Assembly: GCA_026392265.1 (NCBI GenBank)
Contig: JAPLCL010000062.1
Location: 1-5,219, forward strand
Direction: 5' to 3'
DNA length: 5,219 nt
Source: Actinomycetota bacterium
Lineage (GTDB): Bacteria > Actinomycetota > Thermoleophilia > UBA2241
The notes under the pieces are model-generated. The model saw nothing but the letters and a program-made list of their open reading frames with translations. It made no database searches and had not been told where the DNA came from. A program made the translations under genes and the position numbers. Positions 1-5,219 of the stretch are shown here, in pieces (position 1 is the stretch's first letter; each line of letters opens with the position of its first letter).

Positions 1-1184
1 GCCAAGTGGTTGCCGCCCGGCCCGATGGCCTTGATCTCGTCGAGCGCCAGGGCCTCGTCGTCCACCTTCAGCTCACTCATGAAGTACTTCGTGTAACCGA
101 TCAGCTCATTGCCGAGAAGGATCGACTCGTAGCTACCCTGCAGGCCCGCTTCCAGGTAGCCGACGTCGTGCAGGAGAGTCGCGCGCGAGAGCAGGCCCGT
201 CACCGTCGTGATAGCACTCTCCACACCCCACTGCTCGTCGAGCGTCTTGCTGTCTGAGTGCGCCGCGTAGCTGAAGCTCGGCAGTTCGTACCAGCGCGCC
301 AGGTCGGTCTGCGCCTGGTAGCCCTGCACCGGACCGGCGGAGGAGTACACCTCGGTCATGGTGCGCATGTTCATGGCGCCCGCGCCGACGCCCCACACGA
401 AGGGCGCGCCTGCCTTGACGGCCTGGCTGAGCACGAGACCCGCGAGGACCTCGGCGTTGGCCACGACGATCACGGACGTGATGCTGGCCGGCGCGGTGGT
501 ACCTGCGTTCGGCGCCGGCGCCCAGATCAGCGGGATGCCGAGCTCGGCGCAGGCGATGACCTTGCTGGCGCCGTCCTCGTCGAAGAGCAGCGGCGGCACC
601 GGCATCGCGTAGATGCCGAAGCTGTCGGCCTCGCCGGCCAGCGCCGTCATCTCCTTGAGCTTACCGAGGATGTGACCGTCGCGCGGCGCCACCAGTAGCG
701 GCTTGCGGGTACCGCGTACCATGGCGTCCACCTGGGCAAGGTCGTCGATCGCCTGCGGCACGTCCTCGGGCAGGCCCATGCTCATGACGAAGTCGATGTG
801 GGGGAGCTTCTCGCAGAGCGCGGCCATGCCCTCCACGTCGGCCTTGCGCACGCGGCGGCGCTCGCGAGTGTCGGGGTCGCAGACGTAGAGCACGTCGCTG
901 CCGGTGCCGCAGTAGCTGTGGTGCGCGTCGAGCACGAGCGGCGCGGTCTCGCCGCCGCGAGGCTTGATCGTTGCGTCGCGCGGGGCGAAGGCAAGGGCTT
1001 CGTCAACCAGTTTGGCAGGGATGCGCACGCGGGTGCCGTCGACCAGCGCGCCTGCCTTCGCGAAGATCTCGACCGCCGGCGCGTAGCGCACCTCGATGCC
1101 GGTATCGATCAGCACCTCAAGGGTCGCTTCGTGCACGCGCTTGCAGGCCGCGTCGTCCCAGATCGTCAGGCGAGCCTCATTCAT
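1..1184 (-). CDS. Trimethylamine methyltransferase (MttB) family protein, non-pyrrolysine type, 3'-truncated by the window edge
   Basis: Family members are cytoplasmic enzymes that transfer a methyl group from a methylated amine to the cobalt of a cognate corrinoid protein. The ATG at 1182-1184 was chosen because AAGGAGGT lies 6 bp upstream; 394 complete codons are visible. The protein opens MNEARLTIWDDAACKRVHEA. The family-like stretch CGTGSDVLYVCDPDTRERR begins at residue 92, HIDFVMSMGLPEDVP follows, and HDVGYLE sits at 339-345. From family knowledge, full-length members have about 470-500 residues, so roughly 80-100 C-terminal residues lie off-window. Methanogen MttB reads an amber codon as pyrrolysine near residue 334; I read every codon in this frame and found no TAG or other stop. 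It therefore fits the non-Pyl branch, which includes the glycine betaine methyltransferase MtgB. The substrate (betaine, carnitine, proline betaine or another) cannot be told from the sequence. No corrinoid protein gene is visible; one could lie beyond the left edge. Confidence 0.9.
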   Translation of the reverse strand, partial: MNEARLTIWDDAACKRVHEATLEVLIDTGIEVRYAPAVEIFAKAGALVDGTRVRIPAKLVDEALAFAPRDATIKPRGGETAPLVLDAHHSYCGTGSDVLYVCDPDTRERRRVRKADVEGMAALCEKLPHIDFVMSMGLPEDVPQAIDDLAQVDAMVRGTRKPLLVAPRDGHILGKLKEMTALAGEADSFGIYAMPVPPLLFDEDGASKVIACAELGIPLIWAPAPNAGTTAPASITSVIVVANAEVLAGLVLSQAVKAGAPFVWGVGAGAMNMRTMTEVYSSAGPVQGYQAQTDLARWYELPSFSYAAHSDSKTLDEQWGVESAITTVTGLLSRATLLHDVGYLEAGLQGSYESILLGNELIGYTKYFMSELKVDDEALALDEIKAIGPGGNHL

Positions 1185-1190
1185 GTCGCC

Positions 1191-1198
1191 ACCTCCTT
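1191..1198 (-). promoter_or_regulatory. Ribosome binding site of the MttB-family gene
   Basis: On the minus strand this reads AAGGAGGT, a near-perfect Shine-Dalgarno sequence 6 bp before the ATG at 1184. It decides the start codon. An out-of-frame ATG four bases further downstream (1178-1180) is excluded by frame. Confidence 0.85.
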
Positions 1199-1276
1199 CG
1201 CTTACATGGGGGACCGGCGCCGCAGGGGCTGCCGGGTGGGCCGTTCATTGGACTGGTGAGAATGCCGTTCCCGTCG

Positions 1277-1315
1277 CCCGAATCTCCTTGGCCGGAGACC
1301 AGGCAGTCGCTCGGG
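1277..1315 (-). other. Predicted stem-loop in the leader of the MttB-family gene
   Basis: On the minus strand TCTCC (1294-1298) can pair with GGAGA (1283-1287) around a six-base loop, and an outer helix can form between CCCGA (1311-1315) and TCGGG (1277-1281). This would lie at the very 5' end of the transcript if the candidate promoter at 1318-1346 is used. I do not recognise a known riboswitch family here. It may be only a leader structure. Confidence 0.3.
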
Positions 1316-1317
1316 AG

Positions 1318-1346
1318 CAGATAAGAAACCCCGTGATCCTTGTCTG
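1318..1346 (-). promoter_or_regulatory. Weak sigma70-like promoter candidate for the MttB-family gene
   Basis: On the minus strand CAGACA (1341-1346; 4 of 6 match to TTGACA) and TATCTG (1318-1323; 3 of 6 match to TATAAT) are separated by exactly 17 bp. The short AT-richer patch around 1320-1329 stands out in a very GC-rich surrounding. If real, it would leave a leader of about 125 nt before the MttB-family start. The matches are weak and the call rests mainly on spacing and on position in a long intergenic region. Confidence 0.3.
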
Positions 1347-1362
1347 CCCCTCGAGGGACATC

Positions 1363-1377
1363 CCCTCGGAGCGAGGG
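1363..1377. repeat. Short inverted repeat next to a 10-bp palindrome
   Basis: CCCTCG (1363-1368) and CGAGGG (1372-1377) form a 6-bp stem around GAG. The perfect palindrome CCCTCGAGGG lies at 1348-1357 and shares the same CCCTCG half-site, so CCCTCG/CGAGGG elements occur in duplicate within 30 bp, just upstream of the -35 candidate at 1341-1346 and partly abutting it. This could be a regulator-binding site or an alternative RNA fold; the sequence alone does not distinguish them. Confidence 0.3.
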
Positions 1378-1398
1378 TCGGCGGCAAGCCGCGTGGGG

Positions 1399-1431
1399 CG
1401 GGCCCGGGCGCGCTGCGCGCGCTGCGGCCCG
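1399..1431 (-). terminator. GC-rich hairpin, possible terminator after the deiminase gene
   Basis: CGGGCC (1399-1404) pairs with GGCCCG (1426-1431), and inside it GCGCGC (1408-1413) pairs with GCGCGC (1417-1422) around a TGC loop, with a three-base mismatched segment between the two helices. This is a very stable hairpin about 150 bp past the deiminase stop and before the candidate MttB promoter. There is no U-tract on either strand, so it is not a classic intrinsic terminator. U-less hairpins are often proposed as terminators in high-GC bacteria. Confidence 0.3.
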
Positions 1432-1577
1432 GCGGTGCGCGGCCGCCTCAGGCCTGTCTGTGGCCGAAGGTGAAGTAGATGTGGCTGACGAGTCCGCGGA
1501 GGGTCACGGCGCCGACTCTACCACCTGCGCGAGCCCGGGAGCCAACGTGTGGAGCCGCTCTGCGCGGCCGGCCGGAG

Positions 1578-2696
1578 TCAGAGCTGCGGGATCACCTGCT
1601 GCGTGACGCAGTGCACCCCGCCGCCGCCGTAGGTGACCGTGGGGCACACGACGCCGACCACTTCGCGCTCGGGAAACGCCCCGCGAAGCGTCGCGAGCGC
1701 GGCTTCGTCGTCGTCGGCCCGGCCGCAGAGCGGCACGATGACGGCGCCGTTGCAGACGTAGTAGTTGACGTAGCTGTGGCTCGTCTCGTAGGAGCCGCAC
1801 GACAGAGTCGGATACGGCTCCATGTCGACGAGCTCGAAGTGTCGTCCCCGGGCGTCGGTGCTGTTCTCGAGGACGGCTCTGTTGGCCGCCAGCCTGGCGT
1901 GGTCGAACGTGCCCTTGGGACCCGCCTGGATGACCAATGCCCCGGGCCGCACGAAGGCGGCGACCCCGTCGACGTGCCCGTCCGTGATCGTGTCGCCGGC
2001 AAGGCCGTAGGGAAGCCAGATGACCTTGGTGACGCCGAATTCCGCCTTGAGCGTGGCTTCGATCTCGGCCTTCGTCATGCCCGGGTTACGGTTCTCGTTG
2101 AGCAGGCATTCTTCGGTGGTGATCAGCGTGCCCTCGCCGTCGACGATCACAGCGCCGCCCTCGAGGACCATGTCCACCGGCTGGGCCGGCATCCCCAACT
2201 CCTCGCAGGCCTGGCCGGCGAAAGCGTCGTCCTTCTCCCACGGCGGGAACTTGCCGCCCCAGCAGTTGAACCGCCAGTCGAGCCCCACGCGTTCACCGGA
2301 GCGATAGACGCCGATAGGGCCGGTGTCGCGCGTCCAGCAGTCGTCGTACTCGAGGCTGACGACCTGAACGGCGGGGCCGCAGGCTTGCCGCGCCTCGTCA
2401 ACGTGACCGGGCGCCGCCGCCATGACGACCGGCTGATGCGCCGCGATGGCGCGGGCGATGGCGGCGATCTCCGCCTGCAACGGCGCCAGCTTCTCTTCCC
2501 AGATCGAGGTCTTGTACGGCCACGCCATGAGCGTGGCCTCCTGCCGCTGGTGCTCGCCGGGCGTGCGCGTATCGTTGTTCACCGCTGGACCGTCCTTTGC
2601 CGGCTGGTCGGCGTCTGCTTGTCCGCATGCCCCTGCCACGGTGGCCAAGGCAAGGATCGCCACAAGGCGCGCCAGGGCGCCGGCCTCACGCCTCAT
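1578..2696 (-). CDS. Agmatine deiminase / porphyromonas-type peptidylarginine deiminase family enzyme with predicted lipoprotein signal
   Basis: Family enzymes hydrolyse a guanidinium group to a ureido group plus ammonia; agmatine gives N-carbamoylputrescine. From the ATG at 2694-2696 the protein has 372 residues. Its core motifs match the family: WTRDTGP (121-127), WRFNCWGG (141-148), EGG (179-181), ECLLNENRNP (196-205), DGHVDG (239-244) and GGGGVHCVTQQ near the C-terminus. The expected catalytic set is present: D124, E179, H241, D243 and nucleophile C363. WRFNxWGG and ECLLNxNRNP favour agmatine deiminase (AguA) over peptidylarginine deiminase. Oddly, residues 1-24 look like a signal peptide: R2/R3, a hydrophobic stretch at 11-20 and AGAC fitting a loose lipobox with C24, then a polar linker. 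AguA is normally cytoplasmic. The start overlaps the upstream binding-protein stop by 11 bp, without a clear Shine-Dalgarno site, suggesting translational coupling. A GTG at 2709-2711 would add five residues, but its GGAG is only 2 bp away. Export and substrate are inferred. Confidence 0.9.
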   Translation of the reverse strand: MRREAGALARLVAILALATVAGACGQADADQPAKDGPAVNNDTRTPGEHQRQEATLMAWPYKTSIWEEKLAPLQAEIAAIARAIAAHQPVVMAAAPGHVDEARQACGPAVQVVSLEYDDCWTRDTGPIGVYRSGERVGLDWRFNCWGGKFPPWEKDDAFAGQACEELGMPAQPVDMVLEGGAVIVDGEGTLITTEECLLNENRNPGMTKAEIEATLKAEFGVTKVIWLPYGLAGDTITDGHVDGVAAFVRPGALVIQAGPKGTFDHARLAANRAVLENSTDARGRHFELVDMEPYPTLSCGSYETSHSYVNYYVCNGAVIVPLCGRADDDEAALATLRGAFPEREVVGVVCPTVTYGGGGVHCVTQQVIPQL

Positions 2697-4530
2697 CGAC
2701 GGCGCGCCCACGGCTCCGGCGCCGCAGTAGCACCAAGACGACCACGATCACCGCGGCGCCCACCAGCCCAACGACGATCCAGACGCTCGAGCTCGTCCCC
2801 GCCGCCGCTTCTGTCGCCACGACCGGCTTGAGGTTGACGTAGGTGTCGACGTTGCCGGCGGTGAAGAACGCGGGGCCGTTGCCGTCGTTGACGCGCGTCC
2901 AGCCGGTCCAGTCGGCGGTGTCGTAGGCCTCGAAGTAGTCGGGGTATGCGACCACGACCCACGGCGTCTGCTCGTACATGATCTGCTGCATGCGCCAGAT
3001 GCTCTGCTTGCGCTGCTCGGGGTCCAGCTGCGCCGCCTGCTCTTCGGAGAGCTTGTCGTACTCCGCGTTCGACCAGGCCGGCTCGTTGGTGCTGCCGATC
3101 TGCCACGTGGCCTCCGCCGTCAGCGTCTGGCCGGGGTCCACGTAGCCCAGCCAGCTGTCAATGTACATGTCGAAGTCGGGGCGGTACGCGGCGCCCTCGA
3201 AGTTCCAGACGCGGGCGCTGAGTGCGCCGGCGTCGAGCACTGAGAACTCGACGTTCAGGCCCAGCTCATGAAGCCAGCCGACGATGAGCTTGCCCTCGGT
3301 CTGCGAGGGCACGTTGTCGGTCGTCGCGTAGAGACGGAGGACGATCGGCTTGCCCTGCTTGTCCAAGCGCTTGCCGCTCTTGAGCGGATAGCCGGCCTGA
3401 TCGAGAAGACGGCCGGCTTCCGCCACATCGAAGCCCATCTCCTCGCTTGCCGCCGGCTGCCAGTGGTAGTCGGGGTCCTGCCAGGTCTTTGGCGGCACGA
3501 TGGTGGTGCCCGGCGCGGCGTAGCCCTGGAAGGCGATCGCGCAGAGCTTCTCGCGGTCGATCGCGTAGTTGATGGCGTTACGGAAGCGCCAGTCCTTGAG
3601 CACCGGCGCGCCCATTGAGTCGGGGCTGTCAAAGCAGTTGAAGTTCAGGTACTCCCAGTTGTAGTAGGGATACGCCAGCGCCTCGGTGCCCGACTCGGCC
3701 TCGAGCGTGCGGAACTGGGCCACGGGGATGCCCCAGGCCGCGTCGAGATTCCCCGACTTCAGGTCGATGGTCATCGTGTCCGGGTTCTGGTAGGTCGCGA
3801 AGATGATCTCGTCGACGGCCGGTCGCTTGCCGTAGTAGTAAGGGTTCCTCTCCATGCGCAGGAACTTGCCCTTCTCGAACTCGACCGCCGTGAACGGCCC
3901 GCTACCGACGATAGGCACGGGATTGGTGAAGGTCGTCGTGGCCGCCTTCGGCGTCACCTTGCTCCAGATGTGCTGGGGGATGATGGGGATGAAGATGCGC
4001 ATCATGTCGGCCTTGGGCCGCGAGCACGTGATCTGAACGGTCGTCGGGTCGATGGCATTCGCGCCGAGGATCTCGCGCGTGGCCAGGGCCATGTTGAACA
4101 TGTCGTTCTTCACGATGTAGTTGTAGGTGAAGGCCACGTCGTCGGCCGTGAGTGGCTCGCCGTCGCTCCACTTGAGGTCCAGGCGCAGCTTGATGGTCCA
4201 TACCTTGCCGTCGGCGGAGAGCCCCCCGTTCTCCTGCGTCGGGATCTCACTGGCGAGGTCCAGAGTCGGCGTGTCCGAGACGCCAAAACCGAACAGGAAG
4301 CTGTAGTTGATGGCCCAGATCTCGTAGTCCTGGTTCTGCCAGCCGATGAACGGGTTCAGGTTGTCGGGCTCGACGGTCCAGCCGATCTTGAGGACGACCT
4401 TGTCGGCCGAGGCCGCCGGCGAGGCGCTGTCGGCGGCGGCCGTCGTCGCCCCCCACACCAGGGCGGCTGCGAGGACCAGTCCCAGCAGGGCCGTGAGCCG
4501 ACGCGCGCGCCAGTTACGTGATTTCTTCAT
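2686..4530 (-). CDS. Family 5 ABC-transporter solute-binding protein with C-terminal membrane anchor
   Basis: A 614-residue extracytoplasmic binding protein of the SBP_bac_5 type (OppA/DppA-like). It would capture a peptide or small cationic or amino-acid-like ligand and hand it to an ABC permease; no permease or ATPase gene is in the window. Residues 1-33 are a signal peptide: basic MKKSRNWRARR, a hydrophobic core at 14-26, and an Ala-rich cleavage region before D34. There is no lipobox cysteine. Family hallmarks are DNLNPF (56-61), WSDGEPLTADDVAFTYNY from W121, NPYYYGKRPAVDEI, FRNAINYAIDREKL around 315-328, and AGRLLDQAGYPL. After a Thr/Ser-rich linker, residues 583-602 form a Val/Ile/Leu membrane helix followed by RRRSRGR, so the mature protein is probably tethered by its C-terminus. 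The ATG at 4528-4530 is set by AGGGGAG just upstream. The same frame is open upstream, but that part is the antisense-free shadow of the carbamoyltransferase gene. The gene sits 59 bp after that gene and overlaps the deiminase by 11 bp, as in an operon. The ligand is unknown; agmatine or carbamoylputrescine is an inference from context. Confidence 0.94.
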   Translation of the reverse strand: MKKSRNWRARRLTALLGLVLAAALVWGATTAAADSASPAASADKVVLKIGWTVEPDNLNPFIGWQNQDYEIWAINYSFLFGFGVSDTPTLDLASEIPTQENGGLSADGKVWTIKLRLDLKWSDGEPLTADDVAFTYNYIVKNDMFNMALATREILGANAIDPTTVQITCSRPKADMMRIFIPIIPQHIWSKVTPKAATTTFTNPVPIVGSGPFTAVEFEKGKFLRMERNPYYYGKRPAVDEIIFATYQNPDTMTIDLKSGNLDAAWGIPVAQFRTLEAESGTEALAYPYYNWEYLNFNCFDSPDSMGAPVLKDWRFRNAINYAIDREKLCAIAFQGYAAPGTTIVPPKTWQDPDYHWQPAASEEMGFDVAEAGRLLDQAGYPLKSGKRLDKQGKPIVLRLYATTDNVPSQTEGKLIVGWLHELGLNVEFSVLDAGALSARVWNFEGAAYRPDFDMYIDSWLGYVDPGQTLTAEATWQIGSTNEPAWSNAEYDKLSEEQAAQLDPEQRKQSIWRMQQIMYEQTPWVVVAYPDYFEAYDTADWTGWTRVNDGNGPAFFTAGNVDTYVNLKPVVATEAAAGTSSSVWIVVGLVGAAVIVVVLVLLRRRSRGRAVDEA

Positions 4531-4533
4531 GCT

Positions 4534-4540
4534 CTCCCCT
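4534..4540 (-). promoter_or_regulatory. Ribosome binding site of the solute-binding protein gene
   Basis: On the minus strand this reads AGGGGAG, 3 bp before the ATG at 4530 (5-6 bp if the GGGG core is counted). It favours this ATG, which begins a normal signal peptide, over the ATG at 4591-4593 that overlaps the carbamoyltransferase stop codon and would add 21 polar residues in front of the signal peptide. Confidence 0.7.
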
Positions 4541-4589
4541 TTGGCGATCGCGCGACGTGTCGATTCGGCTGGCTTGTGACGGGCCGCGC

Positions 4590-5219
4590 TCATGTCAGCA
4601 GCGCGCGGCCGATGGCCTGCAGATCGGGGTCCGCAGGCAGGCGGTCGATGCCGATGAGAGCCAAGACGACCGCCTTCTGCAGATGCTTGCGGTTCTCGGC
4701 CATGTCCCAGACCATCGAGGCGGAGCCGTCGATGATGGCGTCGGTCACCTCGTCGCCGCGCACCGCCGGCAGGCAGTGCATGAAGCGGGCGCCTGGCTTG
4801 GTCTTGGCCCACAGCGCCTCGTTCACCTGATAGGAACGCATCTTGCGGCGGATCTGTGCGACGTACTCCGCCGAGTCCTCCCACCACCACAGGGACGTGT
4901 ACACGTAGTCTGCGTCGGCCACGACATCCTCGGGGTCCTCGGTGACCATGAGGCGCGTGCCGAAGGCGCGGCAGTTGTCCGCGGCCATCCTGCGCACATC
5001 CTCCGAGAGCGGAAAGTGCGGGGGCGTGGCCACATTCACATTCATCCCGAGACGCGAGAACGTGAGGACCACGGAGTTGCACATGCAGTCGCCGTGCCCG
5101 ATCCAGGCCATGGTCTCGCCCTCCAGCCGGCCGCCGTAGTCGAGGATCGTCAGCGCGTCGCTGACCGACTGGATGGGGTGGTCCCAGTCCCCGGCTTCGC
5201 CGTTGATCACGGGGACTGT
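4590..5219 (-). CDS. Ornithine/putrescine carbamoyltransferase family protein, 5'-truncated by the window edge
   Basis: Family enzymes move a carbamoyl group between carbamoyl phosphate and an amine in the cytoplasm: ornithine to citrulline, or the reverse phosphorolysis of citrulline or carbamoylputrescine. The last 209 codons are present, essentially the second, amine-binding domain; the carbamoyl-phosphate STRTR motif of the first domain is off-window. The visible part starts TVPVINGEAGDWDHPIQ, with HPIQ (5169-5180) at the family HPxQ site. WIGHGDCMCNS, RLGMNVNVATP, YQVNEALW and HCLPAVRGDEVTDAIIDG (HCLP at 4767-4778) follow, then AENRKHLQKAV. Two features are odd. HPCQ of ornithine enzymes and HPTQ of putrescine enzymes is HPIQ here. 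The loop that carries SMG in ornithine enzymes reads YTSLWWWED (4875-4901) instead. Lack of SMG resembles putrescine carbamoyltransferase, and a deiminase two genes downstream supports that role. An anabolic ornithine enzyme (ArgF), or another amine as substrate, is not excluded. It is the first visible gene of the probable operon. Confidence 0.9.
   Translation of the reverse strand, partial: TVPVINGEAGDWDHPIQSVSDALTILDYGGRLEGETMAWIGHGDCMCNSVVLTFSRLGMNVNVATPPHFPLSEDVRRMAADNCRAFGTRLMVTEDPEDVVADADYVYTSLWWWEDSAEYVAQIRRKMRSYQVNEALWAKTKPGARFMHCLPAVRGDEVTDAIIDGSASMVWDMAENRKHLQKAVVLALIGIDRLPADPDLQAIGRALLT

Larger units (their letters stand above)
1185..1577. other. Intergenic region between the deiminase and the MttB-family gene
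   Basis: About 393 bp with no convincing gene on either strand. Reading in the minus direction from the deiminase stop, it holds an inverted repeat spanning the stop codon (GCTCTG at 1557-1562 and CAGAGC at 1579-1584), a very GC-rich hairpin (1399-1431), smaller inverted repeats (1381-1392, 1363-1377, 1348-1357), the weak promoter candidate (1318-1346), a leader stem-loop (1277-1315) and the ribosome binding site (1191-1198). The order fits the end of one transcription unit and the start of another. I see no tRNA, insertion sequence or CRISPR repeats. Confidence 0.7.

Noticed and set aside
1291..1304. GCCGGAGACC stretch on the plus strand resembling the B12-box of cobalamin riboswitches
   Set aside because: It is on the strand opposite to every gene here, matches the 17-base consensus only partly, and I cannot find the other conserved riboswitch segments before it.
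1448..1507. Short minus-strand reading frame of 19 codons starting with GTG, downstream of the deiminase
   Set aside because: No clear ribosome binding site, very short, no recognisable motif; expected by chance in GC-rich DNA.
1516..1526. AGGTGGTAGAG on the minus strand, like a tRNA D-arm
   Set aside because: No matching D-stem, acceptor stem or T-arm (GTTCRANYC) at the proper distances, so not a tRNA.
2697..2711. GTG start for the deiminase five codons upstream
   Set aside because: Its only Shine-Dalgarno-like GGAG is 2 bp away, and the ATG at 2696 gives a more typical signal-peptide beginning (MRRE). It remains possible.
1479..2831. 450-codon open frame on the plus strand
   Set aside because: It lies antisense to the deiminase gene and the end of the binding-protein gene, is Arg/Ala-rich low-complexity as antisense frames in GC-rich genomes are, and shows no family motif.
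4491..4530. Twin-arginine export signal in the binding protein (basic ARRLTALL segment)
   Set aside because: It does not fit the S/T-R-R-x-F-L-K consensus, and family 5 binding proteins use the Sec route.
4531..5082. 184-codon N-terminal extension of the binding-protein frame
   Set aside because: Most of it is an out-of-frame reading of the carbamoyltransferase gene; the signal peptide and ribosome binding site fix the start at 4530.

Overview
This is a GC-rich window (roughly two thirds G+C by eye). It carries four protein genes, all on the minus strand. In transcription order, from high to low coordinates, they are: the C-terminal two thirds of an ornithine/putrescine-type carbamoyltransferase, a family 5 (peptide-type) ABC-transporter solute-binding protein, an agmatine-deiminase-family enzyme with an apparent export signal, and most of a trimethylamine-methyltransferase (MttB)-family protein. 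Both edge genes are cut by the window.

Organism: the base composition, the good Shine-Dalgarno sites, the binding protein held by a C-terminal membrane helix, and an MttB-type corrinoid methyltransferase suggest a high-GC bacterium, possibly an anaerobic or facultative actinobacterium. This is an inference from gene types; there is no RNA gene or phylogenetic marker to settle it.

Layout: 4590-5219 carbamoyltransferase (5' end missing); 59-bp gap with a ribosome binding site; 2686-4530 solute-binding protein; 11-bp overlap; 1578-2696 deiminase; about 393 bp of non-coding DNA with GC-rich hairpins, a weak promoter candidate and a structured leader; 1-1184 MttB-family gene (3' end missing).

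How they may work together: agmatine deiminase makes N-carbamoylputrescine from agmatine, and putrescine carbamoyltransferase phosphorolyses that product to putrescine and carbamoyl phosphate. Known agmatine-deiminase operons pair these two enzymes with a membrane antiporter and carbamate kinase. Here a carbamoyltransferase and a deiminase flank a solute-binding protein, and the deiminase appears to be exported and possibly lipid-anchored. A reasonable hypothesis is a variant pathway in which a guanidino compound is deiminated outside the membrane and the ureido product is captured, imported and split inside. The carbamoyltransferase has an unusual substrate loop, so the true substrate is open. 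The MttB-family gene has its own ribosome binding site and probably its own promoter. It has no in-frame amber codon in the visible part, so it belongs to the non-pyrrolysine branch that demethylates quaternary amines such as glycine betaine or carnitine.
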